Positions 8,080 through 15,315 of a stretch of DNA of 24,784 nucleotides are shown piece by piece. Each line of letters begins with the position of its first letter. The stretch's first letter is position 1. The stretch spans positions 7,101-31,884 of the forward strand of contig MZXQ01000105.1 in the NCBI GenBank assembly GCA_002926195.1, in the 5' to 3' direction. Origin of the DNA: Candidatus Methanomarinus sp. HR1. GTDB lineage: Archaea > Halobacteriota > Methanosarcinia > Methanosarcinales > Methanocomedenaceae. Made by a program: the position numbers and the translations under genes. Below the pieces are notes generated by a model. It was not told the origin of the DNA. It made no database searches and worked only from the letters and a program-made list of their open reading frames with translations.

Positions 8080-8223
8080 TTACCTTAATTGAGTGAAATC
8101 TGTGTTTAAATTCTTTACCTTGAACCGCAAGCATTGATTAAAATCGTTTCCATCAAAGTCACACGGCAGAAGTTCATTTGCACTACACTTCATTGCACTG
8201 AGAAATGGGCATTTATCTATCAT
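8080..8223 (-). CDS. Small Cys-rich protein (47 aa), last gene of argH-gatD operon
   Basis: Reading the minus strand from ATG 8223 gives 47 residues beginning MIDKCPFLSAMKCSANELLP and continuing CDFDGNDFNQCLRFKV; the stop TAA is at 8080-8082. Four Cys (residues 5, 13, 21 and 31, spacing 7-7-9) and the mix of charged and hydrophobic residues look like a real folded, probably metal-binding, small protein. An AGGTTGATC stretch (ribosome binding site) ends 4 nt before the ATG. It begins 57 nt downstream of the YkgJ-type gene on the same strand. An AT-rich stretch about 20-35 nt upstream could also give it a promoter of its own. Function unknown; a partner of the Cys-cluster protein upstream is a guess. 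Confidence 0.65.
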   Translation of the reverse strand: MIDKCPFLSAMKCSANELLPCDFDGNDFNQCLRFKVKNLNTDFTQLR

Positions 8224-8280
8224 ATGGATCAACCTGAATGAATTATTATTAATTAAATATGGATAAATAACATTTAGATG

Positions 8281-8817
8281 TTACGATTGTAATATATTCT
8301 CAAGTTCATCTCTCTGCTGAGGAGTTAGTTCTTCCATGGCTTTTTGAGACTGGATCGTCATTCTCTTAATAAATAGTGCTTCAAGCATTGGCAAAATCAG
8401 GTTGGTATTTTTTCTATTAATGTAATCTTCCCTGGCATACTCACGCATAGTGTTCAGTGACTCGGGAGTCATCTTGCCCTGCCCCAGACCAGGACATTGC
8501 TTATCTATTATCGAATAATTTGTTCCGTTATAACCAAGCGGATATGACCTACATGATACAGGCTTGCTTGTTTCTACTTTACATTTCTTCTTTTCAGTAT
8601 CATAAAGGGCACATACTTTTTTATCATCCTGGTCTACTTTGTCCAGTTGAACAGTGATCGAACTGTATTCTCCGACAATCGAGAGAAACGGGATTACCAT
8701 ATACATCATCCCATGTTCCATCCATTCCTTGATATCACTAAGACATATCGTTACATCTCTTTCACAGCATTTGCCGCAATCAGTACAATTGAAAATAAAT
8801 TTTGGTATATCATTCAT
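8281..8817 (-). CDS. YkgJ-family cysteine-cluster protein
   Basis: 178 aa. The N-terminus IFNCTDCGKCCERDVTICLSDIKEW is the CxxCxxCC signature of the YkgJ/Fe-S-cluster-like family, with further Cys in CALYDTEKKKCKVETSKPVSCRSYPLG and KQCPGLG. The pattern (C...C near 95-120, then RSYPLG, then CPG) is characteristic of this group, which is thought to bind zinc or an iron-sulfur centre. The biochemical role of the family is unestablished. The ATG at 8817 overlaps the gatD stop as ATGA, so translation is probably coupled to gatD. A link to the amidotransferase is inferred from context only. Confidence 0.85.
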   Translation of the reverse strand: MNDIPKFIFNCTDCGKCCERDVTICLSDIKEWMEHGMMYMVIPFLSIVGEYSSITVQLDKVDQDDKKVCALYDTEKKKCKVETSKPVSCRSYPLGYNGTNYSIIDKQCPGLGQGKMTPESLNTMREYAREDYINRKNTNLILPMLEALFIKRMTIQSQKAMEELTPQQRDELENILQS

Positions 8818-10049
8818 GTTTGCGAACTCCTTGTGATCTCACCTGCTATATTAGTACTCATGATCTTCTTGATCTCATCAATATCCTGTGTCTGTCCCGC
8901 AGCCCACATCAGTTTGACAAGTGCAACCTCAGGCAGCATATCTTCACCTTCAATAACACCGGCCTTGAGTATATCCCGTCCCGTATCATATACACGATCA
9001 CATACTCTTCCGTTGATGCACTGGCTGGTCATTACTACGGGAATGCCGGCCTGTGTTGTCCTTTCTATATACGGGATCCATTCAGTGGATACATGTCCCA
9101 GACCTGTACCTTCCAGTACGATACCCTTATAATTAGCAGAAGCAAACAGCAGAGTCTCAGGACTGGCACCAGTAGTATATTTAAGTAGTGCGCATCTTGA
9201 TGTCATCTTGATGTTAATACTCAGTTCTCGCTCACCACGCTTAATATAATCAAGATGTGTGGTGATCTTACCTGAAGGATAATCCACCTGTCCCAGTGGT
9301 CTTGAATTAATAGTTTGGAATGCATCACGCCGACTGGTATGCATCTTTCTAACCCTGGTTGCTCTGTGTATATTGCAGTGATCATCTGAAGTAGTGGCGT
9401 GCATAACCACTGTAACCTCAGCTATATCACTTGTGGCCACTTGAGCCGCACATATGGCATTCATAGCATTATCACTGCTGGGCCGATCAGCACTACGCTG
9501 GCTGCCTACGAACACAATAGGCACAGGTGTTTTGATCATAAAGGCAAGAGCAGCGGCAGTATACATCATAGTATCAGTACCATGGGTGATAATTACACCA
9601 CTGGCTCCGGAACTGATCTCTTTCTCCACTTCCTCTGCGAGTTTGATCCAGTAGTCAGGACGCATATTCTCAGATAATATACTATATACCACTTTAGCAT
9701 TGAAATTAGCGATCTTTGTCAATTCAGGTATGGCAAGTAGTATATCCTCAGCAGTGAACTGACTGGTCACAGCTCCGGTCCTATAGTCCACTTTGCTGGC
9801 AATAGTACCACCCGTAGACAGGATAGATACTGTCGGCAGATTTGGATTAGGAGGAGGTATCGTAACCTCTTGCGCCATAACATCACTTTTTTTCTCAAGC
9901 AGTTCCATTTCTACAGTATGAGGATCAAAACCGGCATTATATCCGTTAATTAATTTTATCACTATAGAACCTGTGGTTGAGGGCATAAGTACACCCTGAT
10001 ATGAATTATCTCCACGTTTGATAAGTACTGTATCTCCTTCTTCAGTCAT
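8814..10049 (-). CDS. gatD: Glu-tRNA(Gln) amidotransferase subunit D
   Basis: 411 aa from ATG 10049, which overlaps the argH stop as ATGACTGA. A longer frame starting with TTG at 10091 would overlap argH by 50 nt and is unlikely. The N-terminal small beta domain (EEGDTVLIKRGDNSYQGVLMPSTTG) precedes an asparaginase-type domain with LSTGGTIASKVD near residue 79 (first catalytic Thr) and ITHGTDTMMYTA near 155 (Thr-Asp pair). VFVGSQRSADRPSSDN carries the usual Ser/Asp context. GatD releases ammonia from glutamine or asparagine for GatE, which amidates Glu-tRNA(Gln). gatE is not in the window. The pathway complements the non-discriminating GluRS expected at 5260-6954. Confidence 0.95.
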   Translation of the reverse strand: MTEEGDTVLIKRGDNSYQGVLMPSTTGSIVIKLINGYNAGFDPHTVEMELLEKKSDVMAQEVTIPPPNPNLPTVSILSTGGTIASKVDYRTGAVTSQFTAEDILLAIPELTKIANFNAKVVYSILSENMRPDYWIKLAEEVEKEISSGASGVIITHGTDTMMYTAAALAFMIKTPVPIVFVGSQRSADRPSSDNAMNAICAAQVATSDIAEVTVVMHATTSDDHCNIHRATRVRKMHTSRRDAFQTINSRPLGQVDYPSGKITTHLDYIKRGERELSINIKMTSRCALLKYTTGASPETLLFASANYKGIVLEGTGLGHVSTEWIPYIERTTQAGIPVVMTSQCINGRVCDRVYDTGRDILKAGVIEGEDMLPEVALVKLMWAAGQTQDIDEIKKIMSTNIAGEITRSSQT

Positions 10050-11529
10050 TGTTTTTAACTCTCGCAATAAATAATCTTTGTATATCCTCAAGTCTTTTCA
10101 TAGCGTCCCGGACAGTATTAACTTTTATCTCAAGGGCATCAATATCATGTGTTAACTGGTATTCCCGATCTTCTATCATCCTGCATACTTCCCTGGGCAT
10201 AGGACCTCCAACTACATCACGCCGGTCAATATTATGCCTGATATCCATTGCCTCTTCAAATAGTTGCTGGGTGAGTCCTTCCTCTGATAGCTTTATACCT
10301 GTGATCTGCATTGCGATCCTGTCAGTTTCTTCAAGAGTATATTCACTACTTCTTGCCATAGTCCCTACAATCCGGTGAGCTGTTCTAAAGGACAGTTCAG
10401 TTGTTCTTACAATGGTATCAGCCAGTTCGGTGGCTGTAGTAAAACCAATTTTTGATGCTGATAACATATTTTCAGTATTGATTTTCATAGTTGACAGGAT
10501 ACCTGATACTATTTGTGTTGAACTTGTGACGGCAGCAGTTGCATTCCACAGATGAGGGGTGATCTCCTGCATGTCCCTGTTATAGCTCATAGGTAGGGCC
10601 TTGTTAATGGATAGTACAGACATCAAACACCCGTGAACTGTACCGGTCTTTGCTCTAATTAGTTCTGCAGTGTCAGGATTCTTTTTCTGGGGCATGATAG
10701 ATGATGTGGATGCAAAACGATCATCAAGTTCAATAAAATTGAATTCTTCAGTACTCCACAGTATCAACTCTTCTGCTATCCTGCTCAGGTTCGTCATGAC
10801 ATTGGAAAATGTTGAAACAGATTCTATAATAAAATCCCTGGTACTTACGGCATCCATTGAATTTTCTATCAATCCGTCGAATCCAAGCAGTTCACGAGTG
10901 CGTTCACGGTTAATATCAAATCCGGTCGATGCAAAAGCTGCAGCTCCCAGTGGTGATAGATTTGTTCTTATGTATACCCCGAAAAGCCGCTGGTAATCTC
11001 TGGCAAAGGCATCATGATAGGCAAGTAAATGGTGGCCTAAGGTAGTAGGTTGGGCATGTTGTAGATGTGTAAATCCCGGCATAATTGTTTGCCTATGCTC
11101 TCTTGCAGCTAGCAGAAGGGTTTTTCTTAGTTCGTTGACTACACGTATCAATACAATCAATTTTTCCCTTAATGTCAACCTTATACATGTAACAACCTCA
11201 TCATTTCTAGACCGTGCAGAATGCATCCTCCCGCCAATGTCTTCCCCGATCATCTCAATAAGCCTGGTTTCTATGGACATATGGATATCCTCATAGGACA
11301 TATCAAGTGCTCTAAAACCTTCTTGTTGAATTTTTTCCAGAGAGACAAGAAGAAGTGTGCATTCGTCCCATGTTATGATCCCTACTTCAGAGAGCATGAT
11401 CACATGTGCTGCATCTACCAGCAAATCTGCTTCAAAAATATTTATATCAGCATCCATAGAAGAAAGATATTTTAGAACATTAGTATCTTCTTCTGATCCC
11501 AGCCGTCCTCTTCGCAAGATATCATTCAT
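10042..11529 (-). CDS. argH: Argininosuccinate lyase
   Basis: 495 aa. The start MNDILRRGRLGSEEDTNVLKYLSS is the conserved N-terminus of archaeal ArgH. HSARSRNDEV (near residue 105), THLQHAQPTTLGHH (near 150) and the fumarase/aspartase-superfamily signature SSIMPQKKNPD (near 275, catalytic Ser in the flexible loop) are all present. It cleaves argininosuccinate to arginine and fumarate, the last step of arginine synthesis. It is the first gene of a tight minus-strand operon with gatD and the YkgJ-type gene. ACCT on the plus strand at 11540-11543 gives an AGGT ribosome binding site. Confidence 0.97.
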   Translation of the reverse strand: MNDILRRGRLGSEEDTNVLKYLSSMDADINIFEADLLVDAAHVIMLSEVGIITWDECTLLLVSLEKIQQEGFRALDMSYEDIHMSIETRLIEMIGEDIGGRMHSARSRNDEVVTCIRLTLREKLIVLIRVVNELRKTLLLAAREHRQTIMPGFTHLQHAQPTTLGHHLLAYHDAFARDYQRLFGVYIRTNLSPLGAAAFASTGFDINRERTRELLGFDGLIENSMDAVSTRDFIIESVSTFSNVMTNLSRIAEELILWSTEEFNFIELDDRFASTSSIMPQKKNPDTAELIRAKTGTVHGCLMSVLSINKALPMSYNRDMQEITPHLWNATAAVTSSTQIVSGILSTMKINTENMLSASKIGFTTATELADTIVRTTELSFRTAHRIVGTMARSSEYTLEETDRIAMQITGIKLSEEGLTQQLFEEAMDIRHNIDRRDVVGGPMPREVCRMIEDREYQLTHDIDALEIKVNTVRDAMKRLEDIQRLFIARVKNND

Positions 11530-11556
11530 AATAAATCAAACCTATCGTACATGATC

Positions 11557-11564
11557 ATTTATAG
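11557..11564 (-). promoter_or_regulatory. Probable TATA box of argH operon
   Basis: Read on the minus strand this is CTATAAAT, centred about 31 nt before the argH ATG. It fits an archaeal TATA element giving a very short leader. The AGGT ribosome site at 11540-11543 would lie close to the transcript start, so an upstream start is also possible. Confidence 0.35.
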
Positions 11565-11623
11565 AATAAAATTATTTGTCCAAATAGTAATTTATCTATA
11601 TTTTATACTATACCTGTTTTTAA

Positions 11624-11666
11624 TTTTTTATAGTATATCAAGTATAACTTGATATACTATAAAAAA
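11624..11666. repeat. Perfect 20-bp inverted repeat (palindromic element, copy A)
   Basis: The arms are TTTTTTATAGTATATCAAGT (11624-11643) and its exact complement (11647-11666), separated by ATA. The core AGTATATCAAGT-ATA-ACTTGATATA recurs at 12871 and 20271. It lies between the 3' end of the response regulator and the argH promoter. With T-runs or A-runs at both ends it could terminate transcription in either direction, in particular that of the response-regulator transcript coming from the right. Confidence 0.8.
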
Positions 11667-11691
11667 GGATGTTTTTAAAAAAAAATGGCAT

Positions 11692-11775
11692 CCACTTTAA
11701 AAATTATGGTATTTTAACAGGATTTACACGGATTCAACTTAAAGGAGGTGTTAATTACCAATAGATTTAAAGTGG
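11692..11775. other. Inverted repeat enclosing an orphan GGAGGTG site
   Basis: CCACTTTAAA (11692-11701) and TTTAAAGTGG (11766-11775) are exact complements. Between them, on the plus strand, AAAGGAGGTG (11741-11750) is a near-perfect anti-16S match, but no start codon or frame of useful length follows (ATGATGGATACGTAA at 11779 codes four residues). It may be a remnant of a lost gene or a structured RNA. The rest of the 11530-11801 gap is AT-rich with no gene. Confidence 0.4.
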
Positions 11776-11801
11776 AGATGATGGATACGTAAATTTTCAT
11801 T

Positions 11802-12404
11802 TTATGCATTAACCTCGGTATGCATTGACTGATTCAATACCATTTTTATTCTAGCCTTTAATTCTCTGGGATCAAAAGGTTTTACAATATAATCATTAAT
11901 ATTCAGATTCATTGCTTTTAGTTTGTCATCCACACTTGATTTGGCAGATAGTATTATTATGGGGATGGTTTTTGTATATTCATGTTTTTTTAATTCTTTA
12001 CACACCTGGTATCCATCCATATGTGGCATCATGATATCCATAACCAGAATATCCGGGGAATGAGTAAAGGCCATCCCGAGAGCTTCTTTCCCATTTTCAG
12101 CCTCCAGTATCTCAAACGGTTCATATCCTAAAGCTTCCCTGATAATGGTAAGTACATTCTTATCATCATCAACGATTAGTACTTTAATCTTTTTTTCAGA
12201 TGGTACATTTGTTATATCATTATTCTGTAAGAACCATACTTTTGAAGTGCCAATATTCTCGCAATTTACTTTACCTTTTTTCTTTAAACCTTCCAGATAT
12301 TTAAGGGCAGTCACTTTACACATATGTGATCTATTAACTACTTCAGTAGTTGTTGACCTTCCATCCTCTAAAATATCGATTAATTCCTGCTCACGCCAAT
12401 GCAT
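11802..12404 (-). CDS. Response regulator with N-terminal winged-HTH and C-terminal receiver domain
   Basis: 200 aa from ATG 12404, preceded by AGGT. An in-frame ATG at 12494 would add 30 AT-biased residues. The N-terminal part (about 1-60: REQELIDILEDGRSTTTEVVN...MCKVTALKYLEGLKKKGKV) is a winged helix-turn-helix resembling archaeal ArsR/MarR-like regulators. Residues about 72-190 form a receiver domain: acidic pocket DDD (79-81), phospho-acceptor Asp123 in VMDIMMP, Ser153 in ILSAK and Lys175 in VKPFDP. It probably switches DNA binding on phosphorylation by an unlinked histidine kinase, since no kinase gene is near. The order HTH-then-receiver is the reverse of the common OmpR/NarL layout. 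Confidence 0.85.
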   Translation of the reverse strand: MHWREQELIDILEDGRSTTTEVVNRSHMCKVTALKYLEGLKKKGKVNCENIGTSKVWFLQNNDITNVPSEKKIKVLIVDDDKNVLTIIREALGYEPFEILEAENGKEALGMAFTHSPDILVMDIMMPHMDGYQVCKELKKHEYTKTIPIIILSAKSSVDDKLKAMNLNINDYIVKPFDPRELKARIKMVLNQSMHTEVNA

Positions 12405-12502
12405 AATGAATAACCTATTTTTTATTATAATATGTTGAGTAAATTTACCTGTGATGACAAAATTATATATGATATATTCATATGTTTTGTCCATACATTT
12501 CT

Positions 12503-12643
12503 TTAGGAATCTCTTTGTACAGTATTAAGTTTTTCACGCCACAAACTCATTTGCTCTATGGCAAACTTGGCACGATGGTAATTGTTCATTTTCTGGAATT
12601 CCTCATCAACCTCGCATAATAGAACGTTCATTTTATCTTCCAT
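12503..12643 (-). CDS. Small 46-aa helical protein upstream of the response regulator
   Basis: On the minus strand ATG 12643 opens MEDKMNVLLCEVDEEFQKMN, continuing NYHRAKFAIEQMSLWREKLN and ending TVQRDS. The composition is strongly protein-like: amphipathic, charged and rich in Glu/Lys/Gln, with one Cys and one Trp. It predicts as one or two helices. AAAGGGG lies 8-14 nt before the ATG, and a TATA-like GATATATATC is about 42-51 nt upstream. Its stop is 8 nt before the alternative ATG (12494) of the response regulator and about 100 nt before the preferred start, so the two are probably co-transcribed. No family recognised; a small regulator partner is only a guess. Confidence 0.5.
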   Translation of the reverse strand: MEDKMNVLLCEVDEEFQKMNNYHRAKFAIEQMSLWREKLNTVQRDS

Positions 12644-12684
12644 CTTTTTCAAACCCCTTTACTTGTATTCAAATTTTTCTAAAA

Positions 12685-12694
12685 GATATATATC
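12685..12694 (-). promoter_or_regulatory. TATA-like box for the small ORF / response regulator
   Basis: GATATATATC (self-complementary) is centred about 46 nt upstream of ATG 12643, leaving room for a leader of about 20 nt that includes the AAAGGGG site. The rest of the gap up to 12862 is AT-rich with no reading frame that I trust. Confidence 0.4.
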
Positions 12695-12862
12695 TCCTGT
12701 ATTTTAACGATATATATTGTAGGACATCAGGTGAAATCCCACTCCCTTTAATTACCGTTTGAACGTTACGCTATTTAACACTTTCTATTCGTTCATTTAT
12801 TTTTAAACGTATAGATAAGTTCACTCTTAACATTAAATTTAGAAAATGAAAGCAAAGTACGC

Positions 12863-12926
12863 TTTTTTTTAGTATATCAAGTATAAACTGATATATCGAA
12901 AATCCGAGCGAATGGAGGATTTTGTT
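12863..12926. repeat. Dispersed palindromic element, copy B
   Basis: A T8 run (12863-12870) is followed by AGTATATCAAGTATA, an imperfect ACTGATATAT arm, and a second stem AAAATCC (12899-12905) / GGATTTT (12917-12923). From 12871 to 12926 it matches copy C (20271-20326) at 50 of 56 positions. It abuts the srp54 stop codon (12926-12928), so it would form the 3' end of that transcript. Confidence 0.75.
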
Positions 12927-14254
12927 CAAGCACCCATTTTCTTCATCATCTTCTGGATATTAAACTTTCCACTACGTAGTCCCTTGAATGCCTGCTGCAT
13001 CATCCTATGTTGCTTAAGGAGCAATCTTACATCTTCCACTGAGTTACCTGAGCCTCTTGCAATTCTTTTCACCCTGCTACTCCCTATGACCTTAGGTTCT
13101 TCCAGTTCATTCGCTGTCATACTATCCATAATCACCTTGAACTTACCCAGTGTACTCTCTGTCATCTGGAACTGCTCATCAGATAAATCTGCATTTTTAG
13201 GAAGTAAAGGCATAGAAGGAAGCATTTGCATTATCTGTTTTAGTGGTCCCATTTTATTCATAGCTTCCATCTGTTTATACATATCCTTTAGTGTGAACTT
13301 ACCCCGCATCAGGCTGTCCATATCGAAATCATCTTCGATCATTGCTTCCTGGGCCTTTTCGATCAATGTCTTAATATCTCCCATTCCTAATAATCGTGAG
13401 ATAAAGCGATCAGGCTCGAATTTTTCAAAATCATCCGGTTTCTCACCTGTACCAATAAAAGCAATTGATGATTTTGTTTCAGTTACGGCAGAGAGTGCCC
13501 CGCCACCTTTAGCCGTTCCATCCAGTTTGGTAATTACCACTCCTGTAATGCCCACAGATTCGTTGAATACCTTTGCCTGTTCACTGGCCTGCTGTCCAAT
13601 AGCTGCATCTATCACCAACAGTCTGTGATCAGGCTGGGCTATAGCATGGATATTCTCCATTTCAAGGATCAGGTCATCTTCCAGGGCATGACGTCCGGCT
13701 GTATCAATAATGAGGATATCATATTTACCCACCTCTTTCATGCCTTTTTTGACAATGTCTACGGCATCCTTATTATCTTTATCACCATAGAATGATACGT
13801 TCAAACGGCTGCATAGAGTACTTAACTGTTCAAATGCCCCGGGCCTGTAAGTATCAGCACATATGACTGCAGGTTTTAGTCCCTTTCGCTGAAAGAACCT
13901 GCCAAGTTTGGCTGTAGTTGTTGTTTTACCACTGCCTTGAAGACCTACCATCATGATTTTTTGTGAACCCAGTTTTATTTCAGTTCCCTGGCCCATGATG
14001 TTGAGGAGCTCCTGATACACAATATTAATAACATGCTCTCTTGGGCTCATCCCTGTGGAAACACTCTCTTTTAATGAGCGTTCCTTGATCTTATTAGACA
14101 GTTCCATTACCAGTTTTACATTAACATCTGCCTGAAGCAAAGCACGCTGAATATCCTTTACGGCATCGTTCACGACTTTCTCATCGATCCGGCCAGCTCC
14201 GGCTATTTTTTTTAAAGCATCCTGCAAAGAGTTACCAAGTTTATCAAGTACCAT
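12926..14254 (-). CDS. srp54: Signal recognition particle GTPase SRP54
   Basis: 442 aa, the usual archaeal length. The N domain (MVLDKLGNSLQDALKKIAG...) precedes the G domain with GLQGSGKTTTTAKLG (G1, near residue 103), the DTYRPGAFEQL insertion-box region, DTAGRH (G3, near 185) and TKLDGTAKGGGAL (G4, near 242). The Met-rich M domain (MEAMNKMGPLKQIMQMLPSMP, then RIARGSGNS and QQAFKGLRS) binds 7S RNA and signal peptides. It targets nascent membrane and secreted proteins to the translocon with FtsY. AGAGGTG precedes the ATG. It lies 79 nt downstream of the TadC-like gene on the same strand, so it may be partly co-transcribed with the export cluster. The 79-nt gap contains no gene. Confidence 0.97.
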   Translation of the reverse strand: MVLDKLGNSLQDALKKIAGAGRIDEKVVNDAVKDIQRALLQADVNVKLVMELSNKIKERSLKESVSTGMSPREHVINIVYQELLNIMGQGTEIKLGSQKIMMVGLQGSGKTTTTAKLGRFFQRKGLKPAVICADTYRPGAFEQLSTLCSRLNVSFYGDKDNKDAVDIVKKGMKEVGKYDILIIDTAGRHALEDDLILEMENIHAIAQPDHRLLVIDAAIGQQASEQAKVFNESVGITGVVITKLDGTAKGGGALSAVTETKSSIAFIGTGEKPDDFEKFEPDRFISRLLGMGDIKTLIEKAQEAMIEDDFDMDSLMRGKFTLKDMYKQMEAMNKMGPLKQIMQMLPSMPLLPKNADLSDEQFQMTESTLGKFKVIMDSMTANELEEPKVIGSSRVKRIARGSGNSVEDVRLLLKQHRMMQQAFKGLRSGKFNIQKMMKKMGA

Positions 14255-14333
14255 CTTTCTTTTTTCACCTCTGCATCTCTGACAGTAATGTAGCGTTAAA
14301 CAATTACATAATCCTTATGGTTAGGGTTTTTTT

Positions 14334-15311
14334 TTAAATTATGAACATAAAAGTCACCCAGGCTATTAAAGCCATGACAACCGAATGTTTCAAACCCCCG
14401 ATCCATTCTCCTTCACCCAATTGACCTGCCACCAGACCAGAAGCAATACCCTGGATTAAAGCTGCATGGAAATACAGCCGGTAAAAGACTTCCGGATCAA
14501 ACGCACCCATAAAAGATTCGGCACCACCACCGGTAGCTGAGGCACTAGCACCAGCTTCAGCCATTACAGGGATTAAAGAATATGATAAGATACCTATTAC
14601 GAATAAAAACACAAAGAATGCCATGTAGCTTATTACTATATAGATTAACATAGTACCTACGCGTTCCCGCTCCAGAAGTTTGATTGAATAGGCATCTGAA
14701 GCTGCCACCTCCAGTACATCCGCAACATTTCCTCCTGCCCGGCTGGCCTGGTTGATCAGTGACACTGAACGGACGATTAGAGATGTGGCATTTCGATCTG
14801 CAAATTTCTCAAGAGCTTCTTCAAATGATATACCCCATGAGAGCATAGCATCGATCTGTTTGATCTCTTTGGTCAATGCACCATATTCACCTTTAGCAAC
14901 AGTATTCACTGATTTTGTCAGCGTCATTCCGGAACGGTTCATCTCAGCAACATCTCTAAGAAAATTAGGTAAATACTCTTCTATCTTTTTAACTGTTTGC
15001 CTTTGAGAGTAATGGAGATATCCAGGTGGAGTTATTGCTATTAAGAAAGTGAACAGCACTACACTGTCCAATCCGGAAGCAAATCCGATAAAATAAAATC
15101 CTACCATAAAGAACACAAATGCAATAGGAATACTGAAGATTAATACGTAAATCGGATTTTTACTTAATTCCTTCTTAGGTGATCTCATAAAACGCCGGAT
15201 TTGTATCCACTTTTTGGATTTTTCTATATGCATGAGCATGTTATCATACTCAATCGCCTCCAAAGTGTGTTTATCCATTTGATTTAATTGTTCCGGATTA
15301 CTATATGTCAA
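14334..15311 (-). CDS. Type II secretion F-family membrane protein (TadC/PilC-like)
   Basis: 325 aa. The TTG at 15311 is preferred as start because GGAGG (plus-strand 15321-15325) lies 9 nt upstream; the next Met (15278) has no such site. A soluble N-terminus is followed by two hydrophobic helices (VLIFSIPIAFVFFMVGFYF..., VVLFTFLIAI), then the T2SSF cytoplasmic domain with FLRDVAEMNRSGMTL and ISFEEALEKFA, then three C-terminal helices. It is one of two F-family proteins forming the membrane platform of an archaeal type IV filament or Tad-like system, working with the ATPase encoded upstream. It starts 4 nt after its partner gene. Confidence 0.85.
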   Translation of the reverse strand: MTYSNPEQLNQMDKHTLEAIEYDNMLMHIEKSKKWIQIRRFMRSPKKELSKNPIYVLIFSIPIAFVFFMVGFYFIGFASGLDSVVLFTFLIAITPPGYLHYSQRQTVKKIEEYLPNFLRDVAEMNRSGMTLTKSVNTVAKGEYGALTKEIKQIDAMLSWGISFEEALEKFADRNATSLIVRSVSLINQASRAGGNVADVLEVAASDAYSIKLLERERVGTMLIYIVISYMAFFVFLFVIGILSYSLIPVMAEAGASASATGGGAESFMGAFDPEVFYRLYFHAALIQGIASGLVAGQLGEGEWIGGLKHSVVMALIAWVTFMFII

Positions 15312-15315
15312 TTTA

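Noticed and set aside
8014..8085. tRNA gene around the 8031-8051 hairpin
   Set aside because: Only an anticodon-like arm forms. No acceptor stem, D arm or GGTTCGAATCC-like T arm is found.
10050..10091. Longer gatD from TTG 10091
   Set aside because: TTG start with 50-nt overlap of argH. ATG 10049 gives a normal 8-nt coupled overlap and keeps the full fold.
12405..12494. Longer response regulator from ATG 12494
   Set aside because: The 30 added residues are AT-biased without a recognisable domain; ATG 12404 has its own AGGT site. It remains possible, since 12494 is 8 nt after the small ORF stop.
11581..12925. CRISPR array from the repeated AGTATATCAAGT units
   Set aside because: Copies are kilobases apart, palindromic and without regular spacers. 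No cas gene is present.
14322..14335. T-run as terminator of the tad genes
   Set aside because: The T-run is on the plus strand, while both neighbouring genes are on the minus strand, where it reads as A-run.
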